Shown here: in pieces, positions 32,130-44,900 of the stretch
Numbering within the stretch: the stretch's first letter is position 1
Layout: each line of letters starts with the position of its first letter
Assembly: GCA_036346405.1 (NCBI GenBank)
Contig: CM070566.1
Location: 47,433,268-47,497,267, forward strand
Source of the DNA: Phyllostachys edulis
Lineage: Eukaryota; Streptophyta; Magnoliopsida; Poales; Poaceae
DNA length: 64,000 bases
Direction of reading: 5' to 3'
Notes under the pieces: generated by a model
The model's database searches: none
What the model was told of the DNA's origin: nothing
Seen by the model: the letters and a program-made list of their open reading frames with translations, nothing else
Position numbers and translations under genes: made by a program

Positions 32130-32503
32130 GAACTTTTTTTTATTAATTAATCCTTTTTAAAATTTTATTTTAAAGTTAACCCCCGACGAACTTTATTTTC
32201 AAATCTGACCCCTTTGGTCACGCCACCACCTGTGGCGTGACAAAACAACATTGTCATGACATAGGATAAGTCCGCTAAATAGCACTTTTTGTTACGCCAC
32301 TGGTCATGGCGTGACCAAACAACATTGTCACGCCATGGGTGGTGGTGTGACAAGAGCTTGCCTAGATACAGACTGGCGTGACAGTATTGTTTTGTCACGC
32401 TATAGGTGGTGGCATGACTAAAAAGGTCAGAATTGAAAATAAAGTTCGCGGGGTTAAATTTAAAATAAAATCCAAAAAAAAATATTAATTAATAAAAAAA
32501 ATC
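32130..32503. mobile_element. Mutator-type CACGCCA MITE, copy 4
   Basis: The left end GAACTTTTTTTTATTAATTAATCC pairs with the right tail AATTAATAAAAAAAATC. The 9-bp direct repeat CACTTTGGG flanks the element at 32121-32129 and 32504-32512. The interior carries the same CACGCCA/TGGCGTG words, arranged in the opposite orientation to copy 3. The length is 374 bp. Confidence 0.87.
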
Positions 32504-32512
32504 CACTTTGGG

Positions 32513-33946
32513 CGACACTCCCGGAAGGATCATGGAATTTGCTGGCGACTTTTAAAGGTTCTCTAAATGATAAATAAAGTGTCTCTAAACGATCAGGGAG
32601 ACGGGGGAGGAATTCGGATCCATAGCTGTATCTCGTGGGCCTGCTCCGCCCTTATCTTCTTGCTCAGCTATGCTTCTCATTTCTAAGTGGTAAAGACAGG
32701 AGAAGCACGGTGCTGCGGCAACGAGAGTGGCGCCACCGGATGCCACGCTGCTTGAGCCGGCGTGCCACTGGGAGCCGCGTCGACGGAGCCATGCCACCGT
32801 GCCTCCCCTCATTTTGAAAATTTTCGAGTTTAAATTTTCTTGAGTTGAAAATTTTCCGAGTTGAAAGTTCCCGAGTTGAAATTTTCTCGAGTAGAAATTT
32901 CCCGATTTGAAACTCATTGAGATCGACAGAAGGGGGATGGAGCGGCCGGTGCAGTCGGGGGCGGTGCGGTTCAACGTGGATGAGATACGGAGACTTGACT
33001 ATTTTCTCGTGTGATAATGTGGATTCAATTCCTCCTCGATCCTGACCATCCATATGTGAATCCGACGGCTCCACTTGATTGAACGATGCTCTTTAGATAT
33101 TCTAGCTAGAAACAGAGGGTACAGTTAGCACATGTTCCCTATGCCTGCCAAGCCTGCATATATGCAAGATTTCGTGCAATTCCTTGCTTGATCTCACAAG
33201 GAAAACTTTTGCACATCATTCATGCCTTCATGGCTCCTCTTGATGTGCACCTTTAATCACATATTTCCCAATTTGTTAGGCCATATTTGTCATGTCAGTA
33301 TGATCCGATTCTGTGGAATAGTTTAGCACGTGGCTCCTCTGCCATCTTAAACACACAAAAGTTGAAAACAATGGAGCTACTCTCAGTAGCCTCTCTTTAC
33401 TCATGGGAGAGATTGAGATCATATACATAGATTCTTTTACCATGTCTTATCTAATGGCGAGCTTAATTTCTAGTAGAACGGCTCAAATTACTACTTTTAG
33501 TCTTTTACCGAGTCTAGTTCATGTGCACAGCTAGCTTGTTCCTAACGTTTGGTATACAATGCAACAAGCTAACTTGCTAAATAGTCGCGAAACCCTTCGG
33601 TAAAGATACGCAAAAGATTCAGCCGGTAGCGAAAAACGCGCATATGTATAAATATGTTAAATTCATCACTTCACACTTGTGTATCTGCAGTATAGTTTTC
33701 TTACCAATTTATTGAACTATGGTTTTACTCCAATCTGTACGTCAAACAAAATGCCATGTTTATCGTTGAGTTTGAGTGTGGTACGGATGAAGTTTGAGTG
33801 TGATACGAATTTTGTTTTCAACTCCAACTCATAGTTCTACTCATACATGAAGTTTTTCTTGTAGCACTAGAAATATATCCATGTAGTACATAGAGAAGAT
33901 CAATAGTTTCATTATAACCATCTCCTCATACAGTGACATTGTTTTC
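32513..33946. other. Spacer without a recognised gene
   Basis: A minus-strand frame (32664-33074) crosses the minisatellite at 32813-32912 and is Lys/Phe/Arg-rich only because of it. I give it no function. The rest is AT-rich and non-coding. Confidence 0.45.
32813..32912. repeat. 16-bp minisatellite (GAGTTGAAATTTTCCC-type)
   Basis: About six imperfect units of 'gagttgaaattttccc' run head to tail. On the minus strand each unit encodes a KFxLE/KISTRE-like phrase, so the frame stays open across the array. Confidence 0.75.
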
Positions 33947-34173
33947 CAATGCAATACTTTACCACATAGTTATCTTCTACTGCTTCCCAATTATTGCTTC
34001 AGGCTAACCATTGCGACATCAACACGTATACACAAGCAACCGTCGCCGATCCGAGCTGGGGACACATGTCACGCTCTCTTTGGTGACCTCGAGCATATTC
34101 TCTACGGCTGCACCATCTCTACTCCAAGCTTTTTTCTCATTTGCCTCTGTACACCCGCACTTCTATTTGTACG

Positions 34174-36860
34174 TGTAACACCCCAGTCCGACAAGGGCCT
34201 GGAATACCACCAAACCAACATGTTAACAACTAAAGCAGAAGATAAAATTGGAAATTTCGGTAGAACCTCCCATGTATAGTTAGCTATACCGGAGGTTCCA
34301 ACAGTCATATATAACAAGTCAATAAAGGAATCACTATGTAACATGCGTAGCACAGGAACATAGCCAGGATTCAAGCATTTAAACCAAAAAGGGTGATCGA
34401 AGATCAACCACAGTACTCAATCAATCATAACGGGAAAGAAGTTCTCAACCACAGCCAACCATATTTATTACAGTTTATCAATTATTGAATGAATGGTAGA
34501 ATCAATTTCTATTATTGAATTTGAAGTATGGTGAAGTGAACGAATGTGAGTGTCTACTCCCTCCCAAAGGCCATCGTCAGCGATCACCTAAAATAAATAC
34601 GGAACGAATAATTGAATGAATGGAATGTTTGTTTTGAATGAAATGAAGGGACTACACACATGCATATACCGGTATAGCTGGTGACACACCGTCGGTGTTC
34701 ACCTAAGCCCGCATTTAACAAAATCTGGGATCCAAGCCCCGTCTGAAGAACGTTCGTCGAGTGTCCCAAAGCGCCCACATTGGAATGGTGGATCTTACGT
34801 GCCCATCTTTGGAATTGATGGGACTTATATATTGATCCACTCCGTGGATAAAACATGAAATGTGGATCTTTGGGTATGACATATGAATCTTGAACAAAAA
34901 CAACGTGCTCTCCATCATGGAGGTAACCACATGGATTGAATACGAACATTTAAGTATTAACATGGTACTTAAAGCACAATACCAACTCATCATTGTTATC
35001 ATTAACAAAGTAATCTCATTGCTCACCTTGTCTCATCATTACTGCCATCAACATGTAACCATTCTCATGTAAGCATACCCATATAGACATCATCATGTAC
35101 GCATCATCATGTAACTATTAACGTGTAGCATCATGTAAATATTCCCAAGTAGTAAGCATCGTCATATGAACACTACCATGTAAACATCATCACATAAACA
35201 TTAGCGAAGCGTCGTCGGTAAACATTTCCATGTAAGCTTCATCCCGTAAGTATCATCATAAAAATCATCATCATTCAACTATAGTATTCATGCTCATCAA
35301 CGTGACCCAGCAGTAAGCATTATCATTAAACTATAGCATTCATGCCTATCAACATTACCAAACAGTAAACACCAACAATTATGAAATATAACCACTCAAT
35401 AATACTACTTGTACTTGCCTCAACCGTGAGACGGAAGACCAAAGGTGAGACGCTCTCGCACCGGGGTTCACCACCACCTCAGTGTTAGGTACAGCCAACT
35501 CACCACCGTCACCGCCATCACTCCCCTCAAGCATAAGCAAACGGCAACCCACGTACCACCACCATCAAACATGCGCATCAACCAAGCATCAATCAGTACA
35601 AGTAAAAGGAATCAACTCAAACACAAAGATGATCCACCTTAAGCACCCACCTTATGCAGATCCTCTATGACATATTTGCCACTAGGCTTAACGGAAAGGA
35701 ACTTGGTCGCTGCCAATCGAGTGTCATGACAATAACCATTGCATTCCGCAGTGCCTTCTCAGTGATAAAGTCTCCAGGCTCTAAATATATCTTTAACAAT
35801 CCTAAGAGATACTTCCCAGCAAGACAACAATCCTCCAGCTTGACTGAATTCAATGCCGACCTCGCAACCAACCTACCTGAACTGAAACCTGCATCTGAGG
35901 AAGAACCACCATCCAGTTCGACACGGCAAAGACAGAGTGGGCAGCACCACCATCTCAATGCGACCCAACACGGCGACAACACCACCACTGGCAAAGCCCA
36001 CATTCAGCAACCCCACCTTGGACATGCCTCCACCACACCCACCATATCTCCCCTCCATGCAAGCACACAAGAGAATCAACCAAGTCAATTAGTAAGTCAA
36101 GTCCTATCCCTATATTAAGCCGAAGTAAGAAAGCATCAGTCCTCTTACTTTCTGTCTTCTATGAAAGAATGTAGCTCGCTCTTTCAACCCGGGACCCCAT
36201 CCGTGGAACCAAAAAACACAGCAAGAGGGGGAGCAAGGCAGAAGCCAAGCTGGGGAGGCGGCCGGCGAGGAGCAAACGGAGCAGGGCTCGGGCAGCCCCG
36301 GAGTCTTGGCCTTCTGGCCTGGCAGTCGAGCCGAGCCGGGCGGAGACGAGCGCACGTGGCAGGAGGTGTCCGAGCAGGTCTGAGGAGGAGCCAGGAGGCG
36401 GCAGCAGATCGGCCGAGGCGGTGGTGACCGGAGGTGCGGCAGTGAGGCGGCGCCATGGCCTAAGCGGCGGCAGAGAGAGGAGATCGGAGCCGGGCTCGAG
36501 GCTGCTCGCCGTCGCGTGGTGGAGCGATGAGCAAGGGGGCGCGCACGTCATTGGCGGCACAGGTCTGTTGGAGGCCGGGGAAGAGAGACGCCATGGGGGG
36601 AGAAACGAGCAGAGGGAAAGGGGGGCGGCGACTGCTTCATGGGGAGAGTGGCGGCTCTGTGGGGGAGTGGGGAGGGCAGCTAGCTAGGGTTAGGGGAAGG
36701 CCCCCCTTTTCCCCCTAAGGGCCGGCCCATATGGCTAAAATTGCCATGAGCTGCAAGCCCAAGGTCCCAAACTCTCCCACAATTTCTGAAATTTTACTTT
36801 TATTTCTCATGATTCTCTCTAATTTTTATGGAAATTCCCAAAGATATTCGCGGTATTACA
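34174..36860 (-). repeat. LARD-like element 3' LTR (minus strand)
   Basis: It is 2.69 kb with TG...CA ends. It is shorter than its partner because about 90 bp, matching 52906-52995, is missing after AAATAAA at about 34593. The loss has AAATAAA microhomology. A plus-strand frame at 35654-36118 crosses the LTR and has no family match. Confidence 0.87.
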
Positions 36861-36863
36861 TTC

Positions 36864-36876
36864 TACCCCCCTTAAA
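36864..36876 (-). other. Polypurine tract of the LARD-like element (minus strand)
   Basis: Read on the minus strand, TTTAAGGGGGGTA lies 3 bases upstream of the LTR start TGTAATACC. It fixes the element's orientation. Confidence 0.85.
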
Positions 36877-39639
36877 CAGGATTCGGCCCCGAATCCTCAC
36901 ACAGCACTACGCGAACGAACAACCACAACTGATAACTATCAACGGTAACCACGTACCTAAAGGGAACAAATCTGGATAACGCTCGCATACTGAAACTCCA
37001 ACTCCCAAGTAGCCTCTCTCTCGGACTAGCGAGACCACAACACAAAGGCGTAAAGCGGCGTCGTCCTAACACTCAACCCGCAATTTCGGTACACTCATCG
37101 AAGAGAATCGAAGATAAGACCCTACTCGATGGTCAACGTCTTTAACGAAATCCCAAGGTTTGAATTGCTCGATTGCTCACTTAGTACCGAACACGGGCGT
37201 TGCGTGCTTGGCGTATAGACCCAAGATCAAAGCGGTACGCCAACTTCCTAATTTCTGCAATCATCGAAAACGAACCAATGTACCTACGCCAACTTCCCCT
37301 TTGGTACGAAAGCACACAACATGCTCAAAATCGAACTATTTAACTAACAAGGAGCGCCTCCTTTAATCAAGAATGCACAACAGAACTCGTTCTTAAACAA
37401 CTATTTTTTTTCAAGGAGAATCCAACTGAAAATGAAAATAAAGAGTTCTCCTCGCATCCACGCAAAGCTAACTCTCCACCAAAAGGGTCAAATCCAAATT
37501 TGACAATTCATCACGAAAACAATCCCACTTTCTAAATAGGCAGTTTACGATTGAATACTACGAAAGCCAAAGGAGAAATCACTCGAATGCCCAAACCAAA
37601 TACTTCTTTCGGTCTGCCTGAATTGGAAGGAATCAAACATGCCAACAAAGCGCCAACTCAAGGTGCGGAAGACACCCGTTAACAACACAAAACTCAAACA
37701 AGAAATAAGAAAACGCTTCACCACCCGAGGAACCATCCTTTTTCTCAGTTTCTCTTTTAGGAATAAAACTCTCTCGAACCTTGAAATTCGAATTCATCTC
37801 TTACCACACGAGCTTCAACCTCTTAATTAAACCTCCTCAAATTATGCTCAAACTGAAATACACCATCGACACCGTTGTGGAGAGACTCTATTAAATCCAC
37901 TGAATACTCTAGGCGATTCATCCTACTGACGAAATTAATTTGGTAGAAGACACCCACAACTTCACAAACTAGGTCCCACGCAATCACATTACCTCCAATT
38001 TTCTAGAATAACAACTCAGAATCCTCAGTACACTCGCTCATGAACTACATCAGAAGGGTTCTATCAATGATCATCCCACTGCTCAGGAAACACTATAATT
38101 CTATTTTCTCTACATACAACCATTGGCGATCAAAGGTCTAGCATAAAAATGCAAAGCCCAAATTAACCTCTAAGACCTCTACAACGAGCTTCTCTTATAA
38201 CAGGTAAAGAAATCATCAGTTTAAATCTCTAACATGCCCACAATTCCAACATACTCACTCATTGACATCAACAAGAATCACCCACACAATCTTGCCATTA
38301 CTCTATCAGATTGATCAAGGTTTCCATACCTTCGATAATTCCCAACATTTCAACGTGAACTAAGATTCTGGAATTACACTATACCATGGGTTCTACTTAT
38401 TCGTAACACTAATCAGATTTACTTCGAAGCCAAATATTCCATTGGAATCAACTTTCTTCCAAGAGGTACAGGTCAAAATCAATTCATCCTCTACTAGTCC
38501 TCCAATAGCTTGCTAGCAAAATCTCACCACAACAATTAGAAAACCCCTCGAACGACCCATGTGAAAAGAATGGGTTGATTCTTTCTCAAAAGAAGAGGCA
38601 AATGGAAACAATTTTCACCAACCAGAAAATCTATTACCACTCGCAATGATCACAGGACCAAGAGAAATAATCAATTAGGCAAAGAACTCAGAAAACCTAA
38701 GAGGAGACCACACTTGAGGACATAGGCCTCACAGGAAGAGAATATCAAACCTTAAAAGATAAGGACAAACGGACAATCAAGATCAAATCGCGTGAATCCC
38801 TTAAGAACTAATAGAACTATGCGACCCATCGCTTTACTCGACGACTCCCAAATTACCACATAAATCTTGAACACCAAAAGATCATGGAAGCAAAACTTGA
38901 AATACTCTCGTTTAAGCAATATCACCATAGGTAATCAAATTACTGCGAGAATTAACATCAATATCACATTCTGACGATTTAATAACAATGACAACGTACA
39001 CTAGTACCAAGAATCATCAAACTTTATTACTCCATCCTAAAACTTCCCAATGGAGACTCAAACCACAAGGTTGAAACAAATTTATTATATCAAGATTATG
39101 CTAAGCAATAACAATATCACAAGGCATGCTATCAAAGACTACTTACGAAATTCATCTATTCAACTGTTGGTGTTGCTCAACACCATCTTCAGCGCTCATT
39201 AACAATTGATAATTGTACTAATCATGTGTGTACATACGGTACTAATTCCATTTGCAATCACATAACCATTTATAAACATAGATTCAACATTTCACATTTG
39301 TTCAGAAATCATTTCAAAACATGATGAACGATTCACTAACATAATTTTCTATAAACAAGGTTTTCACGAATCGATGCACCCGCATCGATCTGGTCTTTTG
39401 TACAGGTTTCAACAATTTTAGCATATTAGAAAATAGGTAAACCTAGCACCTATGTAAGATCCATAGGTTCTGAACGGATATGGACAGTCTTTTATTTAAC
39501 ATACACCATGTATCATATACAAGGACATCTCAAACTAATCAATTTCACTTTCATGGATGGTAGTTGAGAATAATTGATTTGCACCATGCTAACAACCTAA
39601 CTTGGTAACTCGTATCATAATAATTTATTCGTTTAGTTA
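36877..39639 (-). other. LARD-like element, internal region (3' part)
   Basis: 2.8 kb of AT-rich sequence has no open frame of length or content suggesting gag or pol. Near the polypurine tract it has a short GATTCGGCCCCGAATC palindrome. The frames of 60-70 codons here are not supported. Confidence 0.6.
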
Positions 39640-39644
39640 TAACT

Positions 39645-41765
39645 TGAGAGACCATGTGGAGGTCGTCCCGTGTGTGTGATGAGTAATTGACATAGGTTTA
39701 GGAAGTCGAGTTTGGTTTGTGTGGTCGGACCATGTCGTTTATGCGGTGCATTCGATTGAATGGTTTGGGCTCTGAATATTTTGTCGATGCTATTGTATGG
39801 TTACAATATGTCGGCGGTGCTATTTGATGTGTTTCTTATGTCTGTGTGATCGCAGGACATCGGGTGGAGTCGTGGCGAGACACGGTGGACGGACTAGGTG
39901 CGGTGGCGCCGAGGTCGAACGGTCGGGATGTGTCGAAGACGCAGCGTGGACTCGAGGTGGTTGCGAGCGTCTTGAGACAAGGAGCGCTGAAGCTTCCGGA
40001 AGGTGCGGGAGAGGCGAAAGCAGGGAATTTCGCAAAAAGCGCACTGGCGGGGCGGGCTCCGTTGGATTTAGCGGGCGTAACGGGGTGGAGACCCGTTAGC
40101 CATGGGCTATAAATAGGATGGAGGGGCTGCTGCCCAAACTGAACACCACAAGGGTTTTTAGGGTTTCCTTTAGTCAAAATAGGCTTTAGAGAGTTTGTTT
40201 TGCTTTAGGCTTTAGTTGTTGAGGGTTGTTCCCTGCTTGTCCCCTTGTTTTTCCTCAAGATGGCTGAATATGTTCTTGAGGTTTGAGAGTGGGAGAGGAT
40301 GAGATGAAAGTTTCTAATCATTCCTCTTGTATCAATCATGTATCTCTCTTCCTCTAGATCAATATGAGATGGTGCTTGGTTTTGATTTGATGTGCATTTT
40401 TGATTGCCTTTTGACTCTTGCGTGAGAGTTGGATCTGTGGCCGGTTCCTGTTGAGTTTTTATTGCTCTGATCCTGGTGGCTTGTCGAGTGTGTAAGAGAT
40501 GTTGATCAGCTGCCTTTTTGATTTGACTTGCATGGAGTTTGTTTTTGTTGATTTGTTCATTAGTTTGAGCTCCTGAAAAATCTGTTCAGTGCATCGTCTT
40601 GTTCCCCTGGGCGGCATCTCTGGAGAAAAGTTTTGCGCGCTGGCGGCGCGTGTGAGCACCCGCAAATAGCGAGCTCTGTGGTTGAGTCGGTTGAAGAAAA
40701 ACCGAAATATCTTGGCATCCTGCAGATTTCTTTGTAGTCTTAATTGTTTGTGCGGTTTGTTGATCCGACTCTGCGTGTGATGCTGTGATTGATCGCCCTG
40801 TTGTGTGCCGATAAAAGAAAATCAATGCTTACGGCGACTGTGTTTTTTACTGCTTTTCTTGTTGGATCTGATGGGTCTGTAACCCTGTGAAACCTGTGCT
40901 TGCCGAGCGGTAGTTCATCGGCGGCTTGTTCCCACAAACTGGTTCTTGGCCTTTTATTGTCATCCGTTCCTTGTTTGAGTCTCGTTTATTGCTAGTGGCG
41001 CAATTTGTTGATGAGTTATCACTAGTATCTTGCCAACAATGATGTGGTGGTGGATCGGTTGATCATGTTGTTTATTGTTTGAGCTCCCTTTGGTGCATGC
41101 TTAGTCATTTGCATAGAAAAGTATGGATGCAATTGAGTTTGATTGTCATTTTGATGCATTTGATTGGTGGCTCGGTGCCTTTGTCTTCTTTCGATTTATC
41201 TTTGGCGGCAGCGATGCTTAGCTAGTCTTTGTTTATTCTTATCTGCAGTTTCTTTGTGCTAGTTTATCAGCTTGTGTCGGCCTGTAGGAATTTGGAGTCT
41301 GTGGCTCATCCGTTGAAAAAAAAAAAAAGCGCGGCACTCTAACCGAATTTGATAGTCATTCTCTGAGCTATTTTTTGCTTGCCTTGGCTGCTTAATCTAG
41401 AAGGTTCAGTCCTTGGCTGTTTAATCAATGCATTGAGTTTGGATTAGCTAATTGCTTCTTTGTTGCGTGAAAGCTTTGACTACTGGCAACTGAGCTCCAT
41501 GTATTAATTGAAAGGAGATTTGTTTATTGAGAGTAGCAGCAGTTTTCGGCATTGACTTATTGATGTGCTTGATACAACTTTGAGTTGATTAGGCTTTTAC
41601 TTAGGGGTTTGATCGGATTCAACACAGGTCATCCGCTGTGCCTGAATACAAATCTTCATAGCTTTTATAGCTATTGGAGTGAAAGTCGTGTTGAGTTCGA
41701 TCGAGGTGAAAAATAGAGAAAGCGTCTATTCACCCCCCCCCTCTAGTCGCCTTTCCGGTCCTACA
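39645..41765 (+). repeat. Copia-2 5' LTR
   Basis: It has TG...CA ends, a TATA box at 40108-40115, a poly-C tract near the 3' end and a CTCTAGTCGCCTTTCCGGTCC-like terminus also seen in Copia-1. The alignment with 49541-51663 is near-perfect outside about 41090-41220. Confidence 0.92.
40108..40115 (+). promoter_or_regulatory. TATA box, Copia-2 5' LTR
   Basis: TATAAATA follows CCATGGGC and is repeated in the 3' LTR at 49989-49996. It is the likely start region of the element transcript. Confidence 0.7.
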
Positions 41766-41766
41766 A

Positions 41767-41779
41767 TTGGTATCGAGCG
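41767..41779 (+). other. Primer-binding site, Copia-2
   Basis: TTGGTATCGAGCG begins one base after the LTR. It matches the initiator tRNA-Met complement, with the same one-base gap as in Copia-1. Confidence 0.8.
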
Positions 41780-41818
41780 GTTAGCTCTTTTCAATAGATC
41801 TTAACGGTCTCAAGAGCC

Positions 41819-44160
41819 ATGGCGACAGACAAGTACTCGACCAAGCCGCTTTGTCTTCGATGGCATCGATTACCCTACGGAAGAGCCGAATGGAAACGTA
41901 CATCGAGCTCGGGGTATGCCATCTGGCGGAAGGTCAAGGTGCGATTCATTGTTCTGCCGATGAGAACATCAATGCGGGAACATGGCTGATGTTGAGGCGA
42001 ATGCAAAGGCAAGGAACATCATCATCCGGGGTTTGAGTCGTGGCGAGTTTGACCGCATATCTCACTGTCGTCCGCCTCGATATCTGGGTGACCCTCGGCG
42101 ATACCATGAGGGCACCACCGGATCAAGACGGTTCGGCAGGACCGGTTCAAACGAGAATACAACAAATTTGAGATGCTTCTGGTGAGTCCCTAGATGAGTG
42201 CCGCAGCGTTTTCACAAGATCTTGAGCAACCTCCGGCGGTCGGTCTCACATACCCGACTTCGGACAATGCTCGTCGATGCTCATGGCACTTTCGACCTGC
42301 GTGTTTGGGAGATGAAAGTGACCACCATCAAAGACACGACAGACCTCTCGACCACGACTCTTGGCGCTTGTACTCGCGCCTCAAGACTCACGAGATTAGC
42401 GTTGTCTCTCGTCGGTCGAAGTCACGATCGATCGCCTTAGTCACCAATCCGTTTCTTCTTAAGGCTTTCTTTTGATTCTTCTTGCGGTTTCTCCTTGTTT
42501 GCTCTCGTGACATAGCGATGATCGGTTAGAGCGACTTCGGATGAGCGGCTTGCCCTCCTTGCTCGAAGATTCTCCCACGCTTACAAAGGAGGAGGGACAG
42601 AAAGAGAGGAGGACCCGTGATTTGCTTCGAGTGTGGTGGCCCCAACCACATCCGAGCAAAAGCGCCCCAAGCCGGAGAAGGGCAAAACGACTCGGCGGTT
42701 CGGGCAAGAACGACTCGGCGGTTCGAGCAAAACGACTACATCGACAAGAACGCAACAAGAAGCCTCCAGCTCGACGCCCCGAAGAAGAAGTTCCGCAACC
42801 GGCAAAGCCAAGAAGCTCTTCCACGCGTCCTCACCGCCTTCGACGACCTCGACCTCGGCGAGGTGGAGGGATGGAGCGACGATGACGGACGGGTGACCAA
42901 GAGCCCAAGGATGGCGGCGGCGACTTCTCGGCATGTGCTTCATGGCCCTCGAGGCGAACTTCGGCGACAATGAGCAGTACTCCGACTTCGGACGAGGTAG
43001 ATCCCACCTCTGACAGCTCAATCATGCTTTTCTTAAGCTAGGAGGTTTTCATGCTAAAGCTAAGGCTAGGTGTCTTTGAGTTAGAGAAGGAAATAGATAG
43101 TATGTCACTAGAGATTATTGCTCTTACATCCGCCCTTCTAGTGATGATTGTGATACATGCTCGCTTTCTTTGGTTGATATGGAGAAGTTAAGGACCTCAC
43201 ATGATAGTGTGTCCTCCAAACTTGATAGTGTTAAGGTGGAGAATGTTAGTCGCTTCTTTGAGTTAGAGTTGAGTAGGATGGTCATTTACCCTACTTATTC
43301 TTGATGAGACTACTTCTCCCACCTCATGTGAGGGTAAGGACATTCTTTGCTAGAGGATCTTATGCCATGCTTCTTGATCTGCCTGAGTCTTGTGAAAATT
43401 GCAATAACTTGAAGATGAACTTAAAAGCAGGCGGATCATAAAATTGTTTGAACTACAAGCTTCTTTACTTGAGCCGAGTGATTCATGCTTGAACTGTCCT
43501 AAGTTAATGCTGAACTTGAAGCTGTCTCCAAACAGTTTCAAGATATGATTGATCATGAAAGGAAGTTGGCTTAGTTTGCTTCTAAGGACCCCTGTTAGCT
43601 CACCATGCATTAAGTGTAACAAACTAAAATCTGACTTGATTGCTTTGGATGAGAAATGTGTGAAGCTAACTAAGGACCTTCTAGAGAAGTCACATTGTGC
43701 TTGCAATATGATTGTGGAGAAGGGGGAGAAGCCCCAGGGTAAGGTTGAGGCAGCTTAGCGGCGTGAACCAAGCGGCTAGCGATGGGGTGTCCCTTGAGTC
43801 GGTGTGCGTGCACAAGCCATTCTTCCCTCTCTTCTTTGGTTCTTCTTTTGCTCCCTTACCTTCTCATTGTCTCTTCTTCCCCTGCTCTTCTTGCACCTCT
43901 CTCTTTGGAGTGTCGAGTACCTTATGAACACTCTCGAGAGATTTGTAGGAGGCAAGAAGAAGCTCAATCTTATTCTAGACCAATCTAAGATCTGCAGATT
44001 TAATCAGGGTCTAGGATATGACTTCTTTGAGGACATGAGGAAGCATCCACCTGCCGTGCTCAGACCCATAGCACTAGGTGTGATCGAGGCGAGCCAGGAC
44101 CGAGAAAGTCCATTTCAAGTCAGCGGGCTATGTCGAGGGATTTCGACAATAAGGTAATTT
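41819..44160 (+). pseudogene. Copia-2 gag region
   Basis: The ATG at 41819 gives MATDKYSTKPL, matching the Copia-1 gag start, but the frame soon breaks. Recognisable later pieces are a zinc-knuckle remnant (ICFECGGPNHIRAK, about 42615-42660) whose last Cys reads Ala, a Lys/Arg-rich basic part, and a coiled-coil part. The coiled coil keeps CxxC pairs at 43149 (CDTC), 43391 (CENC), 43486 (CLNC) and 43606 (CIKC). The motif LERFVGGKKKLNLILDQSK (about 43940) marks the gag C-terminus. The second zinc motif of Copia-1 is not evident. There are many stops and frameshifts. Confidence 0.75.
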
Positions 44161-44199
44161 CACATCTTGCTTCTACCTCTCAAAAGGTGAAGTATCACC

Positions 44200-44900
44200 G
44201 CACCTTCATCGGAAGGATGGACACACAATCGTCGATGCTTGGTAGCGCCAAGATCGCGTAGAGACCATGTTGAGTCTCTTAGGCGCATTCAGGGTCGGCC
44301 CCAGACCTTGAGTGCACCTAAGACCAACACGAGGTATAGGCTTGGTTCTTCTGATGGGTTTGTGCAACATCGAGGACTTAGTTTTTCCGAGTTTTCTGGT
44401 TTTCGTCCTCATGCTGCTTTCAGTCGTGACTTCCGCCGTCCTGAGGGTAGATCTTGTTTTCCCCATCGAGATAGCTACCATGGCGTGTTCGATCTGTTGC
44501 GGTGCTCGACTCGCTCGCCTTCAGAGATCGGACTCGACCAACAACCGGTCTGCTCTTAGACCTTCTGCTGTGAGTGACAGAGCGTAGGGTAGATAGAGGT
44601 CGATCGGGCTTGACTACTTCATCGCTCGGCGTGTTACTCGATATTGGGTGCCAAAATCATTGTTGATTTATCCCAGTACTGAGACTTTACTCTCTGTTTG
44701 ACTCAGGTTCGCCGGGTAGGGAAGGAGAAGGTTTGGCTTGTAGACTCCGGTTGTTCTCGTCATATGACCGGAGACTCCCGTTGGTTCTCCTCCTAGCCAG
44801 CGCTCCGGTGATGAGGCGATCACCTTCGGAGACGCTTCGTGCAGACGCGTCATCGCCAAAGGTCTTGTCGCGTATTAATGCTTCTTTTATTCTTAAGGAT
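44200..44900 (+). pseudogene. Copia-2 protease region
   Basis: VWLVDSGCSRHMTGDSRWFS is readable from 44731, with the catalytic Asp-Ser-Gly intact. It is preceded by the YWVPKSL phrase that introduces the protease in this lineage. The frame breaks just after the motif. Confidence 0.75.

Noticed and set aside
32813..32912. Regular short repeats that might suggest a CRISPR array
   Set aside because: The units are contiguous 16-mers with no unique spacers, in a plant genome; it is a minisatellite.
35665..36721. Several overlapping frames in the GC-rich part of the LTR
   Set aside because: Frames are open on both strands because of GC-rich LTR sequence; they are not shared by the partner LTR.
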